This document shows, in pieces, positions 31,168 to 40,554 of a stretch of DNA of 40,700 nucleotides. Under the pieces are notes generated by a model. That model made no database searches. It saw nothing but the letters and a program-made list of their open reading frames with translations, and was not told where the DNA came from. Position numbers and translations under genes: made by a program. Location: positions 1 through 40,700 of the forward strand of contig DAOQAU010000009.1 in the NCBI GenBank assembly GCA_035354275.1, written 5' to 3'. This DNA comes from DAOQAU01 sp035354275. GTDB lineage: Bacteria; Cyanobacteriota; Vampirovibrionia; Gastranaerophilales; Gastranaerophilaceae. The number at the start of each line of letters is the position of its first letter. Positions within the stretch are counted from its first letter, which is position 1.

Positions 31168-31662
31168 TTACTGCGGTTGGTTCCACAAGGAATCTCTAAA
31201 TTTGTTCACATTTGCTGCTGCGTCAACTGACAAAGTTACATTGTTTGGAGTGAATATGAAAACCATTTCACTGATTTTTTGAGGTTTTCCGTTAAGGGCT
31301 TGTGCTGCTCCGCAAACAAAATCAACAGTTCTTTGAGATTGTTCTTTGTCAAGTAAATGCAAATTTAGAACAATAGTCTTTTTCTCTTTTAAGTTTTGAA
31401 CGATTTGTCCGGCTTCACCGAATGAGCGAGGCTCAATAACCATTACTTCATAGCTTTTGTAATTAGGATGAGCAACGACCTTCAGGTCACTTTGTTTTTC
31501 ACTACGGTAATTGCTTGAATACATAGGCTCTAATGCCAAATTGTCTTCAATAGGGTATTCCATGCCGAGCTCGTCTGCCATATCTTCAAAAACATCGTCT
31601 CTTTGTTCAAAACCTTGTGTTAAAAATCCAACTATAGATTTAATTTTGTCTGTAACTGTCAC
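31168..31662 (-). CDS. sepF: Cell-division protein SepF
   Basis: 164 residues. The C-terminal SepF domain (about 60-150) shows PNYKSYEVMVIEPRSFGEAGQIV, TIVLNLHLLD and RTVDFVCGAAQALNG. SepF ties FtsZ filaments to the membrane; the N-terminal helix (VTVTDKIKSIVGFL) is the membrane anchor. GTG at 31662 is chosen since GGAGG lies 8 nt upstream; the open frame extends back to a TTG that overlaps that ribosome site. It follows yggS by 20 nt, as in Cyanobacteria. Confidence 0.93.
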   Translation of the reverse strand: MTVTDKIKSIVGFLTQGFEQRDDVFEDMADELGMEYPIEDNLALEPMYSSNYRSEKQSDLKVVAHPNYKSYEVMVIEPRSFGEAGQIVQNLKEKKTIVLNLHLLDKEQSQRTVDFVCGAAQALNGKPQKISEMVFIFTPNNVTLSVDAAANVNKFRDSLWNQPQ

Positions 31663-31682
31663 TAATCTTTCCTCCAAATATG

Positions 31683-32345
31683 TTATGTACTAAATAATTT
31701 TCTTCCTATCCTTATCATTGTGGCTCCTGCCTCACAAGCCTCTTTGTAATCTCCGCTCATTCCCATCGATATTTCTTTTAATTCACAATGATATTTTTTT
31801 TCTAATTCATTTCTTGTTTTTACAACATCTTCAAATAACTCTTTTAATTCCGGGCTTGTTGCTCCAAACGGTGCCATGTTCATTAAGCCTTTGATTTCAA
31901 TTCCTTTAAGTTCTTTTATCTGTTCAAAAATCGCAAAAAGCTCTCCCTTTGAAAACCCGAATTTTTGTTCTTCTTGGGCGTTATTCAACTGCAAAAGAAT
32001 TTTTTGAATTTTCCCCTCTTTAATTGCCTCTTGAGAAATCGTCTTTGCAAGTTCCAAAGAATCCACCGAATGTATCAGGTCAAAAAATTTTACCGCTTTT
32101 CGAGCTTTATTGCTTTGTAAATGCCCGATAAGGTGGAATTTTGAGTTTTGTCTTGTGTCTTGCGAAAGTTTTTGAATTTTTTCAATGGCGTAGATGACTC
32201 TTGATTCGCCAAAGTCTCTCAAACCTGCCTGATAAGCTTCTTCAATCTTGCTTTCGTCAAAATACTTTGTAACTGCAATGATATTTGGTTTATAAGGTGC
32301 GATTTCTTCTTGTATTTTTAAGACGTTTTCTTCTATTGAACCCAT
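31683..32345 (-). CDS. yggS: YggS/PipY pyridoxal-phosphate homeostasis protein
   Basis: 220 residues, alanine-racemase-like barrel. NIIAVTKYF contains the PLP lysine, then FGESRV, FHLIGHLQSNKARKAV, LMNMAPFGA and SMGMSGDYKEACEAGATMIRIGRKLF. It binds PLP without known catalysis and buffers the B6 pool. In Cyanobacteria the orthologue PipY lies with pipX and sepF; here sepF follows directly, and no pipX is seen upstream. Confidence 0.95.
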   Translation of the reverse strand: MGSIEENVLKIQEEIAPYKPNIIAVTKYFDESKIEEAYQAGLRDFGESRVIYAIEKIQKLSQDTRQNSKFHLIGHLQSNKARKAVKFFDLIHSVDSLELAKTISQEAIKEGKIQKILLQLNNAQEEQKFGFSKGELFAIFEQIKELKGIEIKGLMNMAPFGATSPELKELFEDVVKTRNELEKKYHCELKEISMGMSGDYKEACEAGATMIRIGRKLFST

Positions 32346-32393
32346 AAGTTCCTAATCCTACAAGACCTTGTCCTAAAAGCAGAACATATTTCG

Positions 32394-32422
32394 ATTATAT
32401 TCCAACTTTCATGCCAGGACAA
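32394..32422 (-). promoter_or_regulatory. Promoter of yggS-sepF
   Basis: Minus strand: TTGTCC (32417-32422), 17-nt spacer, TATAAT (32394-32399), giving a leader of about 40 nt before the yggS ATG. Confidence 0.6.
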
Positions 32423-32588
32423 CATTTTGTTTATTTGATTGTTTTGACCGTTTTGATTTTCCCCTAAAACCATGAAAGTACATGTTTTCGGGCGTATTTA
32501 ATATTTCTTCATGTTTGTTAACATACCTTAATAAATTAAATTATCAGTGTTAATAAGGCATGCTTGAGGCATGGTCAAAATATTATAA

Positions 32589-33986
32589 TTATCTGCCTAA
32601 CATAACAAGTGTTTCCATGATATCACTTGTTACGCCAAACACTCTTGAGTTTGCCTGTATAGCACGTTGAGCCATAATCATGTTTGAGAACTGTTTTGAT
32701 ATGTCAACGTTTGAAGCTTCCAGTCCGCCTGATTTGATTGCACCTACACCCATTGTGCCGCCGACGGTGTATATAGGAGTACCGGAGTTTGCTCCCATTG
32801 ACCAGAGGTTTCCGCCTTCTGAAACAAGCCCTTCAGGGTTGATTACGTTGGCAAGCTGAATTTGGAAGTTAGGCGGTTGTGCTACGTTAGGGTTAACGTG
32901 AACATTGTCATTTCTTATGATAACACCTGTTGAGGTTGTATATTTAAATCGGAAGGTATTATCCGATTCATTCAATTCAATTGTAATTTTATCACCGTTT
33001 GAATAAGTTGCTTCTATCGAACCGTCCCCTGCTATACTGTAGTTTGATACTGCAATTGCAGAAGTCGTACTTGTTACGGGAGAAACATCAACCTGATAAT
33101 CCAATATTTTACTTGTGTATTCGTGAGTATCTGAATTAAGTGATGAAAGTTCTATTTGTTCAAAGAAGTTTGACGGATTTGCTGTTCCCGGTCCAAAGTT
33201 AATGTTGTTTACTCTGTTTGGTGGGGCTATGGTTTGGTTTAATTCAAATTTTATTTTACCGCCGGTAGAAGTATCACATTTTATTGTTAGACCTCTGGTT
33301 GTTGGAGTCCATAACATTTTGTCATCGATAGCCTTTTGAATTTTATCGCATATTTTTTGTATTGTATTATCAGTTGCCTCTAAGCTTACCGGAACTGTTT
33401 GTGATGTTGCAGAGGTATTTACCTCAATAAAAATATCTCCTGTGGTAATTTGACAGTCGTTTAATTCAGATAATGCTTTTGATGCCATTGCGTTGTTAGC
33501 CGTTACAGAAGAAACAATTTGTTGGGGAACTTTTACTGTTGCGTTTGAACTGCTTGCTGCATAAAGCTGGCTGGCACCTACTACTTTATAACCTTGAGCG
33601 TTTACCATGTCGCCGTTTGCGTCAAATGTAAAGTTGCCTGCTTTTGTCAGAAAGAATTGTCCGCTTGAAGATCTTACGGTAAAAAATCCGTTTCCTTGAA
33701 TCATCATGTCTGTGGCTTTGCCTGTGGCTGTCCAGGTTCCAGAATCCATGTTTTTAGAAATGGTTCCTACCTGAACACCCAAACCTATTTGAATGGGGTT
33801 TTTACCCCCTGTTGTTACAGTAGGAGAGTTCCCGCCTGTAAGTGTGGTAGAGAAAATATCCTGAAAGGTTATATTGGATTCTTTAAATCCGATGGTGTTA
33901 ATGTTTGCAATGTTGTTTGAAACAACGTTAATTTGTGTTTGAGCTGCTGATATACCGCCCATGGTTGTGTATAGTGCTTGTGACAT
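32589..33986 (-). CDS. flgE: Flagellar hook protein FlgE
   Basis: 465 residues. The N-terminal rod/hook motif ALYTTMGGISAAQTQINVVSNNIANINTIGFKES and the C-terminal GLEASNVDISKQFSNMIMAQRAIQANSR-type helix form the conserved D0 coiled coil. The middle is a variable Thr/Ser/Asn-rich D1/D2 region. It polymerises into the flagellar hook outside the cell, exported by the flagellar type III system. GGAGGAG precedes the ATG. Last gene of the fliJ-fliK-flgD-flgE run. Confidence 0.95.
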   Translation of the reverse strand: MSQALYTTMGGISAAQTQINVVSNNIANINTIGFKESNITFQDIFSTTLTGGNSPTVTTGGKNPIQIGLGVQVGTISKNMDSGTWTATGKATDMMIQGNGFFTVRSSSGQFFLTKAGNFTFDANGDMVNAQGYKVVGASQLYAASSSNATVKVPQQIVSSVTANNAMASKALSELNDCQITTGDIFIEVNTSATSQTVPVSLEATDNTIQKICDKIQKAIDDKMLWTPTTRGLTIKCDTSTGGKIKFELNQTIAPPNRVNNINFGPGTANPSNFFEQIELSSLNSDTHEYTSKILDYQVDVSPVTSTTSAIAVSNYSIAGDGSIEATYSNGDKITIELNESDNTFRFKYTTSTGVIIRNDNVHVNPNVAQPPNFQIQLANVINPEGLVSEGGNLWSMGANSGTPIYTVGGTMGVGAIKSGGLEASNVDISKQFSNMIMAQRAIQANSRVFGVTSDIMETLVMLGR

Positions 33987-34037
33987 TTTCTCCTCCTGTT
34001 ATATTTTTCTTAATTTAACCTCTCACTTAATCCCTTT

Positions 34038-34699
34038 TTATGATGATGAGCCGTTATTATTGTTGTCATTGTTATTTGTTGTTGTGTCGTTTGTGGTATT
34101 ATTGTTTGTCCCTGTTCCCGGTTCTCTGACACTTTGAACCAAAGAAAGCGGGTATTCTTTTCCGTTANNNNNNNNNNNNNNNNNNNNNNNNNNNNNNNNN
34201 NNNNNNNNNNNNNNNNNNNNNNNNNNNNNNNNNNNNNNNNNNNNNNNNNNNNNNNNNNNNNNNNNNNTGTTCCCGGTTCTCTGACACTTTGAACCAAAGA
34301 AAGCGGGTATTCTTTTCCGTTAATTGTTATACATGAACCGCCGTTTTCAAATCCTGCTTCTGTGACGGTTCCTGTTATTGTTTGGCGCGGATTATCAGGG
34401 TCTGTTATAGTAACTTCTTTTCCTACAAGTGCAAGTGTTTGCATAATGTAGTTGTTTGTTGCCATATTTTCTTTGAGTTCCTGAGTTGCAGAAACTTGAG
34501 TGAATTGAGCCTGTTGTGCTAAAAATTCTTTATTATCCATAGGTGAAAGAGGGTCCTGATACTGGAGTTCTTTTAGCATTAGCATTAAGAAAGTATCGGC
34601 ATCAAATTGGCTTGTGCCGGTTGTTTTTGGCAAAGATGCCTGATATTGAGCAGTTGCATTTTGCATATCTGTTATTTGGTTTTGTACTGATGCTGCCAT
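34038..34699 (-). CDS. flgD: Flagellar hook-cap protein FlgD, split by a false assembly gap
   Basis: N-terminal FlgD signature FDADTFLMLMLKELQYQDPLSPMDNKEFLAQQAQFTQ (shown in part), then a short beta domain with VGKEVTITDP. It caps the growing hook. The 100-N run with identical 55-mers on either side breaks the frame. If one 55-mer and the Ns are removed, the protein reads on from VREPGT into an Asn/Thr-rich tail ending SSS at TAA (34038-34040), about 167 residues. That is shorter than typical FlgD (about 220), so the tudor/Ig part is reduced. Confidence 0.88.
34113..34322. other. Assembly gap with duplicated 55-bp flanks
   Basis: 34113-34167 and 34268-34322 are identical 55-mers around exactly 100 Ns. 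This is the pattern of two contigs overlapping by one k-mer and joined by a placeholder, not a biological repeat. Confidence 0.9.
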
Positions 34700-34726
34700 T
34701 TTATTTTCTCCCCCCGTTTTTAATTT

Positions 34727-36265
34727 TTAAACCTTGTAATCAACTCTTCCGGTATGTTTTTCCGAGATTACTGTTTCTTCGGCATTTTCTTCTGAAATAT
34801 CAGAATCTTCCGAAGAGTCCAAAGAGTTGTTTTGAACGTTTTGTTCTTTGTTGTCGGCTTTTTGTGAATCTTTTTGTTCTTGTTCATCTTGCATAGTTTG
34901 CTGCTGATATTCAAAATTGAGCATTTCGTTGGATTGTTTTTCTATGTTTTCAACTTTTACATTGACTTCATTAATCTGAACACCTTGTGCTCCGAGCGAG
35001 TTTTTAAGCCCTTCCAAATTCTTTTCCAAAAGTTCTTTGACTTGAACGTTTTCGGCGGTCATTCTTGCTATAAGTCCGTCTTTGCCGTTAATTAATTCCA
35101 AATTGATTTTACCTAAATTTTCAGGCTTAAGGACTATTGTTACCTTTGTTGAGCCTTCGTCTTTGGCCTCTGTAAGTTTTGTGTGAATTTGTGCCAAAAT
35201 GTCATTTTTAGAAATTTCTTTTGGAGATTGAATGCTTTCTATTGTTTTACTAAAACTTGCTTTTGCATCGGTTATGTTTAAATTTTGATTGTTTTGTTGG
35301 TTTGAATCCATTAAAGATTTAATTCCGTTTTCTTGTGCGCTTTGTTTATTCAAAAGGTTGTCTGATGAGGCGTTTTGTTCAACACTGACAACTCTTGCAT
35401 TTGTTGCATCAAGCATTTCTTGAGTTAAAATTGTTTTCTGTAAGACATCTTTTATTGATTGTTTTTGTTCGGGGTTTTCGTCACTTTTTGTTTTTACATC
35501 AATATTTGCTTGTATTACAGGTGTTTTTGCCTTAATGTCTGCATTAATTTGTTCAATATCTGTTTGAGCGTTTTTCGGAATTTGATTTGTAATTTCTGGT
35601 GTTGTATTGTCCTGAGAAATATTTTCTATATTTATATTAAGCAGAACCTGTTGAGTTTGCGGCTGTGTTTGAACTTTTGTTTTGTCAGTCACAGGCTGTA
35701 TTTGAGTTTGTGTCGGAATTTGAGGTTGAACTTGATTTTGGGCAGTAGCGATTTGTAAATTTTTCAAAAGTATATCGGCAGCCTCGGAAGCCACAGGTAC
35801 AGTTATTGAAGTTTTTGACTGCTCGGTTGATTGTGCTTGATTTTTTTGTTCCGGGTCTGCTTGAACTTTATTTTCGGCTTCTGCTGTTTTGCCCTCATCG
35901 TAAGATTCTTTTTGCTGGGTTTTGCTTTCTTGAATTTTGTCTTGTTTTGAATCTTGAGAAGGTTTGTCTTTTGGAAGATTTGTATTTTCTTCAATTTTAT
36001 TTTCTTTTTCACTATTTTTTTGTGAATTATCTTTCAAAGCTGTATTTTCAGATTTGTCTTCTTCTTTTTGCTCGTATTTGTCTGCTTTTTTTTGATAATC
36101 AACTTTTTTATCTTCAGAGTTAAATTTGTTTTCTTCTTTTGTATAATTCTTGCTTACTTTATCAAAAACATTTTCAAAAGCTTCAGACTTATCGGTGTAA
36201 GTTTTTTTTGAACTTTCACTTTTTGTTTTTATTTGAGTTAGTAAATCTGTTATTGCTGTTGCCAT
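34727..36265 (-). CDS. fliK: Flagellar hook-length control protein FliK
   Basis: 512 residues. A long low-complexity N-terminal and middle region rich in Q, K, E, T and N (ruler part) is followed by the Flg_hook domain at about 375-455, with VTIVLKPENLGKINLEL and ARMTAENVQVKELLEKNL. It measures the hook and switches export specificity. GAGGAAAT precedes the ATG. The Gln-rich ruler probably varies quickly between strains. Confidence 0.93.
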   Translation of the reverse strand: MATAITDLLTQIKTKSESSKKTYTDKSEAFENVFDKVSKNYTKEENKFNSEDKKVDYQKKADKYEQKEEDKSENTALKDNSQKNSEKENKIEENTNLPKDKPSQDSKQDKIQESKTQQKESYDEGKTAEAENKVQADPEQKNQAQSTEQSKTSITVPVASEAADILLKNLQIATAQNQVQPQIPTQTQIQPVTDKTKVQTQPQTQQVLLNINIENISQDNTTPEITNQIPKNAQTDIEQINADIKAKTPVIQANIDVKTKSDENPEQKQSIKDVLQKTILTQEMLDATNARVVSVEQNASSDNLLNKQSAQENGIKSLMDSNQQNNQNLNITDAKASFSKTIESIQSPKEISKNDILAQIHTKLTEAKDEGSTKVTIVLKPENLGKINLELINGKDGLIARMTAENVQVKELLEKNLEGLKNSLGAQGVQINEVNVKVENIEKQSNEMLNFEYQQQTMQDEQEQKDSQKADNKEQNVQNNSLDSSEDSDISEENAEETVISEKHTGRVDYKV

Positions 36266-36276
36266 ATTTCCTCGTT

Positions 36277-36729
36277 TTATGCTGTCATTTTTTGGTAACG
36301 TGTTGATGCTATATCATCTATTTCTTTTCCTTGAAGGTATTCGTAGTGTTGGTAGAATTTCTTTTCTTGTTTTTCTTTGAGTTTTTCCAGTATTTTTACT
36401 TCTTTAAGTGCTTCTGTCACTTCTTGTTGTTTTGCGTTTAATACTATTTGAATGTTTTTAATCACTTCTTCTTGAATTTTTATGTTGTTTATCATTTTTG
36501 AGAAAAAGTTTTTGTGGTTTGTAATTTCTAAAATATCAAGTTCAGCGTTGTTTTCGTAGATTTTTTCCAAATTCTTTTTTGTTAATTCTTTCTTGTTTAA
36601 AAGGTCTTCAAGAACTTGAAGCTGCATATTCAGAAGACTTACTACTTTTGCCATTTCAAGCTGTTTTTCTTCAAGGACTTTTTGTCGCATGCCAAGAACA
36701 GTTTGCAATCTGAACTTATATTTTTTCAA
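36277..36729 (-). CDS. fliJ: Flagellar export chaperone FliJ
   Basis: 150 residues, almost entirely coiled coil. The N-terminal FRLQTVLGMRQKVLEEKQ is the FliJ pattern. It links the FliI ATPase to the export gate and escorts chaperones. TTG start with AGAGG upstream. It is 11 nt from fliK, so these are one operon. fliI and fliH are not within the window on this side. Confidence 0.88.
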   Translation of the reverse strand: MKKYKFRLQTVLGMRQKVLEEKQLEMAKVVSLLNMQLQVLEDLLNKKELTKKNLEKIYENNAELDILEITNHKNFFSKMINNIKIQEEVIKNIQIVLNAKQQEVTEALKEVKILEKLKEKQEKKFYQHYEYLQGKEIDDIASTRYQKMTA

Positions 36730-36922
36730 AAAATACCTCTTCCCGCATAGATTTTATAAGACTTTTCTTTTCTTATATATAATATATGCCTAAACACAGG
36801 GTACAACATGATTGGCGGGTTAATCATCATCTGTTTTATGTAAATTTCTTAAAAAAATCATTTATTTGATTTAGAAATTCTTTTTTAATATGATATTTCA
36901 GGGAAGTTTTTTGAGAGGAAGT

Positions 36923-39102
36923 ATGATTTTATTTTTTATATCATTTTTTTTGGTTTTTGTGTCGTCTTATTTTTTGCGCCTAAAAAAAACGTTTTAGGCT
37001 TAATTTATTTGTTTTTAATAGCTTTTGCTCAAATTGTGCTGACTTTTGAAGTATTGTCATTATTTAGCGCAATAAAACCGTTTCAAGCTTTAGGTTTAAA
37101 TATTTTATTTTTAATTTTTAGTACAAGCTTTTGGTTTAAAAGGTCAAAGCCGCTTTGGAGTTTAGATTTAAGCGACTTTAAAAATAAAATTTTTAACTCT
37201 TTTAAATTAGATAAATCTTTAATCTGGCTTTTTGTCGGATTTTGCATCTTTATTTTTGTAAGTTTAGTCTTGTGTTTTGTATCGCCGATATCAAGTGCCG
37301 ATGCTTCTCATTATCACCTTGCAAGAAGCTTATTTTGGGTTTTGCAGGGCAGTTTAAATCATTTTGAAACCGCAGATATAAGAAATTTATGTTTTCCTAT
37401 AAATTCTGAAATATTATATTCCTGGATTTTGCTTTTTGCTAAAAAGGATGTGTTTTTAGGTTTTTTCTCGTTTGTCGGGTATGTTTTATCTGTTGTTTCA
37501 ATTTATTCAACACTTGGCTTAATGGGATTTTGTACAAGAAAAAAACTTTGGGCAATTTTTATATTATCTTCATTTTCTTCTGTTATCGTTCAAGTTTCAG
37601 GCACAGAAACAGATGTAATCGTTGCTGGGCTAATTACTTCAAGCATTTTTCTTTATTGGCATGCTCTTAAGTATGACCAAAAAATGCCGATTTTTATGTC
37701 TTCGCTTGCTTATGCGCTTGCCATAGGGACTAAAACCCCTGCTGTAATGGCAATTCCTGGGGTGGGGTTGTTGTTTTTGTTTTTGTCGATAAAATTTAGA
37801 GCCAAAGAATTTTATAAACCCTTGCTACTGTTTTTAGGCTTTGGGCTTTTGAATTTTATAATTTTTGCATCTTACAATTATGTCCTTAATTTTATTCATT
37901 TTCAAAATCCGGTTTCTTCTAAGGGATTGTTGATGACGACTAAAAATTATTACGGTGTTAAAGCAATCCCTGCAAGTTTTATAAAATATATTTTCTTATT
38001 TTTTGATTTTACCGGATTCAGGTGGTCTGATTATGTCGGGCAATATTTTACTGATTTTAAAAATATTTTGCTAAATTTTCTACATCTTTCATATATTAAA
38101 GACGGACTTTATTCAATGGATACGGGGCCTAATAGAACCTTGCTTGAGCCTGTAATGGGTGCAGGGATTTTAGGTTTTTTGGTTTTTTTGCCTTGTTGGT
38201 TTTGGTCTTTAATCAGACCATTGTTTAAGCCTAAATCTAAAAAAGGAATCCTTTTATTTATTTTTGGCTTAATACTTGTCATAAATATTTCATTAATGTC
38301 TTATTTAATTGTATTTATGATATACAGCATAAGGTTTTTAGCCACTTTTATCATAATTTCTGCACCGGTTCTTGTTTTTTCTTATTTTAAAAGAAAAAAT
38401 GTTTTTAAGTTTGTTATAGTTGTATTTGCGCTTTTTTATCTTATTCTTGTTTCGACTCATCTTTGGGCAAGACCTTTTATAAAAATGTCAAAGCTTTTTT
38501 ATAAACATCCTTCAATTTCTTATTTAAGAGAAGCCTTTAAATGCAGAGGGGAAAACGATTTTAATGCTTATTCAAATGCGACTTGTGTACTTAGGGATGT
38601 TATCAAAAATAAAATTTCCGAGGAAAATAAAATATTAGCCCTGTTTAGTTCTTCACAAGATATTTTTACGATAAAAAGACTCGAATTTTCAGGTTATAAA
38701 ATAGATTTTGCAAGAGCGGAAAACATTAAAAATATTGATTTAAAAAAGTATAATATAATAATTATCGATTTTAACGATATTAAAGCAACTAATATTACCG
38801 AATATGAAAAAAGAAAAGACGAAACTAAAATTGAGAATAATAAAATTATTACAAAAGAAGGAAATATTTTCCCTTGCATTTATAACTTTAATGAAACCTT
38901 ACCAAAAAGCTTATTGAATGATAAAGAAAAAATATATCCATATGTTAGTCAATGCATTATTTCAAAAGAGTTTATTAAAGAAAACAAATTATATATTTTA
39001 TATAAAGTCGCACGTCCGTTATCAGAAAATCGCTTTGAAGGTTTTATTATGCTTAAAAATCAAAATAATCCCTTAATTTTGCATAACAATTTTAAAAAGT
39101 AG
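36923..39102 (+). CDS. GT-C membrane glycosyltransferase, frameshifted in an A8 tract
   Basis: About 725 residues if repaired. Many hydrophobic helices (12 or so) precede a soluble C-terminal part (from about 500 onward). SADASHYHLARSLFW, after the first helices, carries the acidic pair of lipid-phosphosugar-dependent GT-C enzymes (PMT/ArnT-like). The best start is ATG 36923, with GAGAGG 4 nt upstream. It encodes MILFFISFFLVFVSSYFL and then hits TAG (36995) after the A8 run 36982-36989. Slipping back one base at A8 joins it to the long frame (LKKNVLGLIYLFLIAFAQ). Without a shift the only start would be TTG 37009, with no ribosome site. Likely flagellin, LPS or surface glycan related. Confidence 0.78.
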
Positions 39103-39105
39103 GAT

Positions 39106-40494
39106 TTAAACTCTGCCGTAAATATCTTCGTAGCGCACAATATCTTCTTCAATCAGTGTTTCGCCTAATTGCACTTCAACAATTTCAAGATCTTCTTTAA
39201 AAGGATTTTGAAGCGAGTGAACAGCTTTAAGCGGAATATCAATGCTGTGCCCGGGTGTTAAAATATGTTCTTTGCCGTCAAGAATAACTTTAGCTTTTCC
39301 TGAAAGCACTACCCAGTGTTCGCTTCTATGGTTGTGCGATTGCACAGATAATTTTTGATCAATATTTACGTGGATTTTTTTGGTTAAAAATCCTATTCCT
39401 TGCGCCAGTACAGTATAAAATCCCCAAGGGCGATAGACTGTTTTGTGCACAAGGTGAGTTGTATCGTTTATTTTTTTGAGTTTGTCAAAAATTTTCTTGA
39501 CGTCTTGGGTTTTATCTTTTTTGCAGGCAAGAATTGCGTCTTCTGTTTCTACGATAACTGTATCTTCCAAGCCTATTGTAGCAACCAGCTTTGAAGATGA
39601 ATACATAAGAGAATTTTTTGAATTTTCATCAATTACGTTGCCGATAATTACGTTATTGTTTTTATCTTTTTGACCTACATCATAAATCGATTGCCAGGAG
39701 CCTAAATCGTTCCAGTCGCTTTCAAGTTTTACAAGCGCGATTTTGTCGGATTTTTCCATAATGGCATAATCTATTGATATGCTTGGCATTTTATCAAACA
39801 GATTATATTCGATTTTATCGGAAGATGAAAAGTCAAATTTTTTCATCACTGAATAAATTTCAGGTGCAAGTTTTTCTATTTCTTTAAGCATCGTTGAGGC
39901 TTTGAACATGAAAATTCCGCTGTTCCAAAAGTAAGTTTTTGCATCCAAATATTTTTGTGCGGTTTTGGCATCGGGTTTTTCCACAAACTCTTTCACTTTA
40001 AACCCGTCCAAAAGAGGGTGCCTTAAGGTATTTATGTAGCCGTAGCCTGTTTCAGGGTAATTGGGTTCTATCCCGAAGGTTACGATGTAGCCTTCTTTGG
40101 CAAGCTTTTCACCCTTTTTGACTGTTTGTGTAAATTTTTTGGTGTTTTTAATCAAATGATCTGATGGAACAACAATTATTACAGGGTCTTTTTCTTGTTG
40201 CTGAATGAATTTTGTTGCAAGCGCAATAGCCGGTGCCGTATTTTTAGAAAGTGGCTCTGATAAAACAACAGGATTTTTGGCAAGGCTTTCAAGCTGGTAT
40301 TTTACACTTGAAACATGTTTTGTGTTTGTAATGCTTATTATGTTTTTCGAGGGCATAAAGTTTTGAAGCCGTTCAAAAGTTGCCTGTAAAAGACTTTCGT
40401 TTGAAGTTAAATTTAAAAGCTGCTTAGGGTAAAGCTCTCTAGATAATGGCCAAAGTCTGCTTCCCGAGCCGCCTGCTAAAATTATTCCGTACAT
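39106..40494 (-). CDS. manC: Mannose-1-phosphate guanylyltransferase / mannose-6-phosphate isomerase
   Basis: 462 residues, the bifunctional type. Nucleotidyltransferase 1-280: IILAGGSGSRLWPLSRE with YPKQ, then VVPSDHLI and FVEKPD. C-terminal cupin (about 345-462): RPWGFYTVL, SVQSHNHRSEHWVVLSG and PGHSIDIPLKAVHSLQN, with the metal-binding His residues. It makes GDP-mannose for surface glycans. GAGGG lies 6 nt upstream of the ATG. Convergent with the GT-C enzyme, 3 nt apart. Confidence 0.96.
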   Translation of the reverse strand: MYGIILAGGSGSRLWPLSRELYPKQLLNLTSNESLLQATFERLQNFMPSKNIISITNTKHVSSVKYQLESLAKNPVVLSEPLSKNTAPAIALATKFIQQQEKDPVIIVVPSDHLIKNTKKFTQTVKKGEKLAKEGYIVTFGIEPNYPETGYGYINTLRHPLLDGFKVKEFVEKPDAKTAQKYLDAKTYFWNSGIFMFKASTMLKEIEKLAPEIYSVMKKFDFSSSDKIEYNLFDKMPSISIDYAIMEKSDKIALVKLESDWNDLGSWQSIYDVGQKDKNNNVIIGNVIDENSKNSLMYSSSKLVATIGLEDTVIVETEDAILACKKDKTQDVKKIFDKLKKINDTTHLVHKTVYRPWGFYTVLAQGIGFLTKKIHVNIDQKLSVQSHNHRSEHWVVLSGKAKVILDGKEHILTPGHSIDIPLKAVHSLQNPFKEDLEIVEVQLGETLIEEDIVRYEDIYGRV

Positions 40495-40524
40495 TTTAAA
40501 CCCTCTTTTTTATCAACTGTAAAT

Positions 40525-40554
40525 ATCATACAATAAAAAACTTTTCTTTGTAAA
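40525..40554 (-). promoter_or_regulatory. Promoter of manC
   Basis: Minus strand: TTTACA (40549-40554), 18-nt spacer, TATGAT (40525-40530). The rest of 40555-40700 is AT-rich with no gene that I can support. Confidence 0.5.

Noticed and set aside
34113..34322. Biological direct repeat around the N run
   Set aside because: Exactly 55 identical bases on both sides of exactly 100 Ns, inside one gene, is an assembler signature.
36730..36922. Sigma-28 or sigma-54 flagellar promoter before fliJ
   Set aside because: No convincing TAAA-N15-GCCGATAA or TGGCAC-N5-TTGC match was found; a sigma-70-like TTGTAC followed by AT-rich sequence is too weak to annotate.
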